Below, in pieces: positions 6,309 to 7,191 of a DNA stretch of 7,191 nt (position 1 is the first letter of the stretch; each line of letters starts with the position of its first letter). The DNA is taken from NCBI GenBank assembly GCA_003645385.1, contig QNEY01000081.1:1-7191 (forward strand), read 5' to 3'. The stretch comes from Gammaproteobacteria bacterium (GTDB lineage Bacteria; Pseudomonadota; Gammaproteobacteria; Nitrosococcales; Methylophagaceae). The notes under the pieces are model-generated. The model ran no database searches. It had not been told where the DNA came from and worked only from the letters and a program-made list of their open reading frames with translations. Both the position numbers and the translations under genes were made by a program.

Positions 6309-7191
6309 TTAATACTTATGCCTTACAAGGGCATAATACATAACAGGGATCACTAACAACGTTAAAACTGTTGACACCAAGATCCCAAATAACAAAGCCA
6401 CTGCCAAACCGTTAAAAATAGGATCATCAAGTATAAACAAGGCGCCAAGCATTGCAGCAACTGCTGTCAAAACAATTGGTTTTGCCCGAACTGCCGCAGC
6501 ACGTATTACCGCATCTTCAAGCTTCATTCCGTCGGCAAGAGCCTGATTAATAAAGTCCACTAATAGAATGGAGTTACGAACTATTATTCCTGCCATCGCA
6601 ATCATTCCAATCATCGACGTCGCTGTGAATTGTGCTCCTAATAATGCATGGCCGGGCATAACCCCGATAATCGTTAACGGTATTGGTGCCATAATAACTA
6701 ACGGCACTAAATAAGATCTAAATTGAGCAACAACTAATAAATAAATCAGTATGATTCCCACCGCATAAGCCAGCCCCATATCACGGAAGGTTTCATAGGT
6801 CACCTGCCATTCACCATCCCATTTAATGCTGTCATTAACAGGCAAAATAGGTGCATTAATAAAGAACTGTTCTACATTCATGTCTTGTAGACTGCTGAAA
6901 ATATCAAACATGCCATAAAGAGGGCTATCCAATTCGCCAGCCATATCTGCAGTTACAAAGCTTACCGGTAACAAATCCTTATGGAAAATAGTTTGTTCAC
7001 GCTCAGTCTGAACCACTTCAACCACATCACCAATCGCAATTAATTCACCATTTTGATTTCTAAGGCGAAGCTGTAGAATTGCTGATAAATCACGCTGCTC
7101 TTTAACTGGAAATTCTAATCTTAATGGCACAGCATACTTCACTGCTGAATCATGTAAATAACCAACATCCTCACCAGCCAAGGCCATACGA
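6309..7191 (-). CDS. RND efflux permease, C-terminal part (cut by right edge)
   Basis: The frame is open through base 7191 (the codon at 7188-7190 is Arg), so the Met at 7185-7187 is very likely internal and the true start is outside the window. About 293 C-terminal residues of a protein that usually has about 1000-1050 are visible. Counting from that Met, residues 1-135 are part of the second periplasmic porter/docking loop. Five membrane helices follow, matching TM8-TM12 of AcrB-type pumps: about 136-156, 160-178, 190-212, 236-254 and 258-286. The motif GIIVRNSILLVDF (200-212) is typical of TM10; by motif register Arg204 falls where AcrB has Lys940, and Thr241 where it has Thr978. The family exports substrates by proton antiport with a periplasmic adaptor and an outer-membrane channel. 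The substrate cannot be told from this part. An adaptor gene would be expected upstream, beyond the right edge. The visible part is intact and ends VRHKY. Confidence 0.93.
   Translation of the reverse strand, partial: RMALAGEDVGYLHDSAVKYAVPLRLEFPVKEQRDLSAILQLRLRNQNGELIAIGDVVEVVQTEREQTIFHKDLLPVSFVTADMAGELDSPLYGMFDIFSSLQDMNVEQFFINAPILPVNDSIKWDGEWQVTYETFRDMGLAYAVGIILIYLLVVAQFRSYLVPLVIMAPIPLTIIGVMPGHALLGAQFTATSMIGMIAMAGIIVRNSILLVDFINQALADGMKLEDAVIRAAAVRAKPIVLTAVAAMLGALFILDDPIFNGLAVALLFGILVSTVLTLLVIPVMYYALVRHKY
6316..6336. terminator. Weak hairpin between the convergent PilZ and RND genes
   Basis: TTATGCC (6316-6322) and GGCATAA (6330-6336) form a perfect seven-base-pair stem with a seven-base loop. 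It lies inside the last codons of the RND gene and 23 bases after the PilZ stop codon. Neither strand has a clear run of T after the stem (TACATAACAG on +, GTATTAATTC on -), so it is not a convincing intrinsic terminator. It may slow convergent transcripts, or simply reflect coding sequence. Confidence 0.2.

Noticed and set aside
7185..7187. The Met at the right edge as the true start of a short membrane protein.
   Set aside because: The frame stays open to the last base, and the sequence begins in the middle of a normal RND periplasmic domain, so the gene is cut by the window edge rather than truncated.

Overview
This 7.2 kb window looks like ordinary chromosomal DNA from an AT-rich gammaproteobacterium. 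The main evidence is a full-length MetH close to the Escherichia coli type along its whole length, followed by slyX, a small gene found mostly in Gamma- and Betaproteobacteria. I cannot name a genus from the sequence. Coding density is very high: the largest gap between genes is 189 bases (4041-4229), and no gap exceeds 300 bases. I see no rRNA, tRNA, CRISPR array, insertion sequence or phage gene.

Layout, left to right. Bases 2-136 (+) hold the last codons of an unidentified gene that enters from the left edge. Its stop codon overlaps the stop codon of slyX (133-336, -). slyX directly follows metH (336-4040, -), and the two share one base in a TAATG junction. metH encodes cobalamin-dependent methionine synthase, begins at a TTG codon, and appears to be driven by an extended -10 promoter in the 189-base divergent gap. 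Reading the other way from that gap are a PIN-PhoH fusion ATPase/ribonuclease (4230-5642, +) and, 44 bases later, a PilZ-domain protein (5687-6292, +), probably in one transcript. Sixteen bases beyond it, and convergent, is the 3' end of an RND efflux permease gene (6309 to the right edge, -).

How the genes work together. metH and slyX look like a co-transcribed, translationally coupled pair, although no functional link between them is established. The PIN-PhoH gene and the PilZ gene form a likely two-gene unit in which RNA processing or decay sits next to a candidate cyclic-di-GMP receptor. The RND gene is the distal end of an efflux operon whose adaptor gene would lie outside the window on the right.

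I do not see a clear new biological system here. The most interesting items are the PilZ protein, whose two ligand-binding motifs are separated by a long predicted coiled coil, and its pairing with the PIN-PhoH gene.
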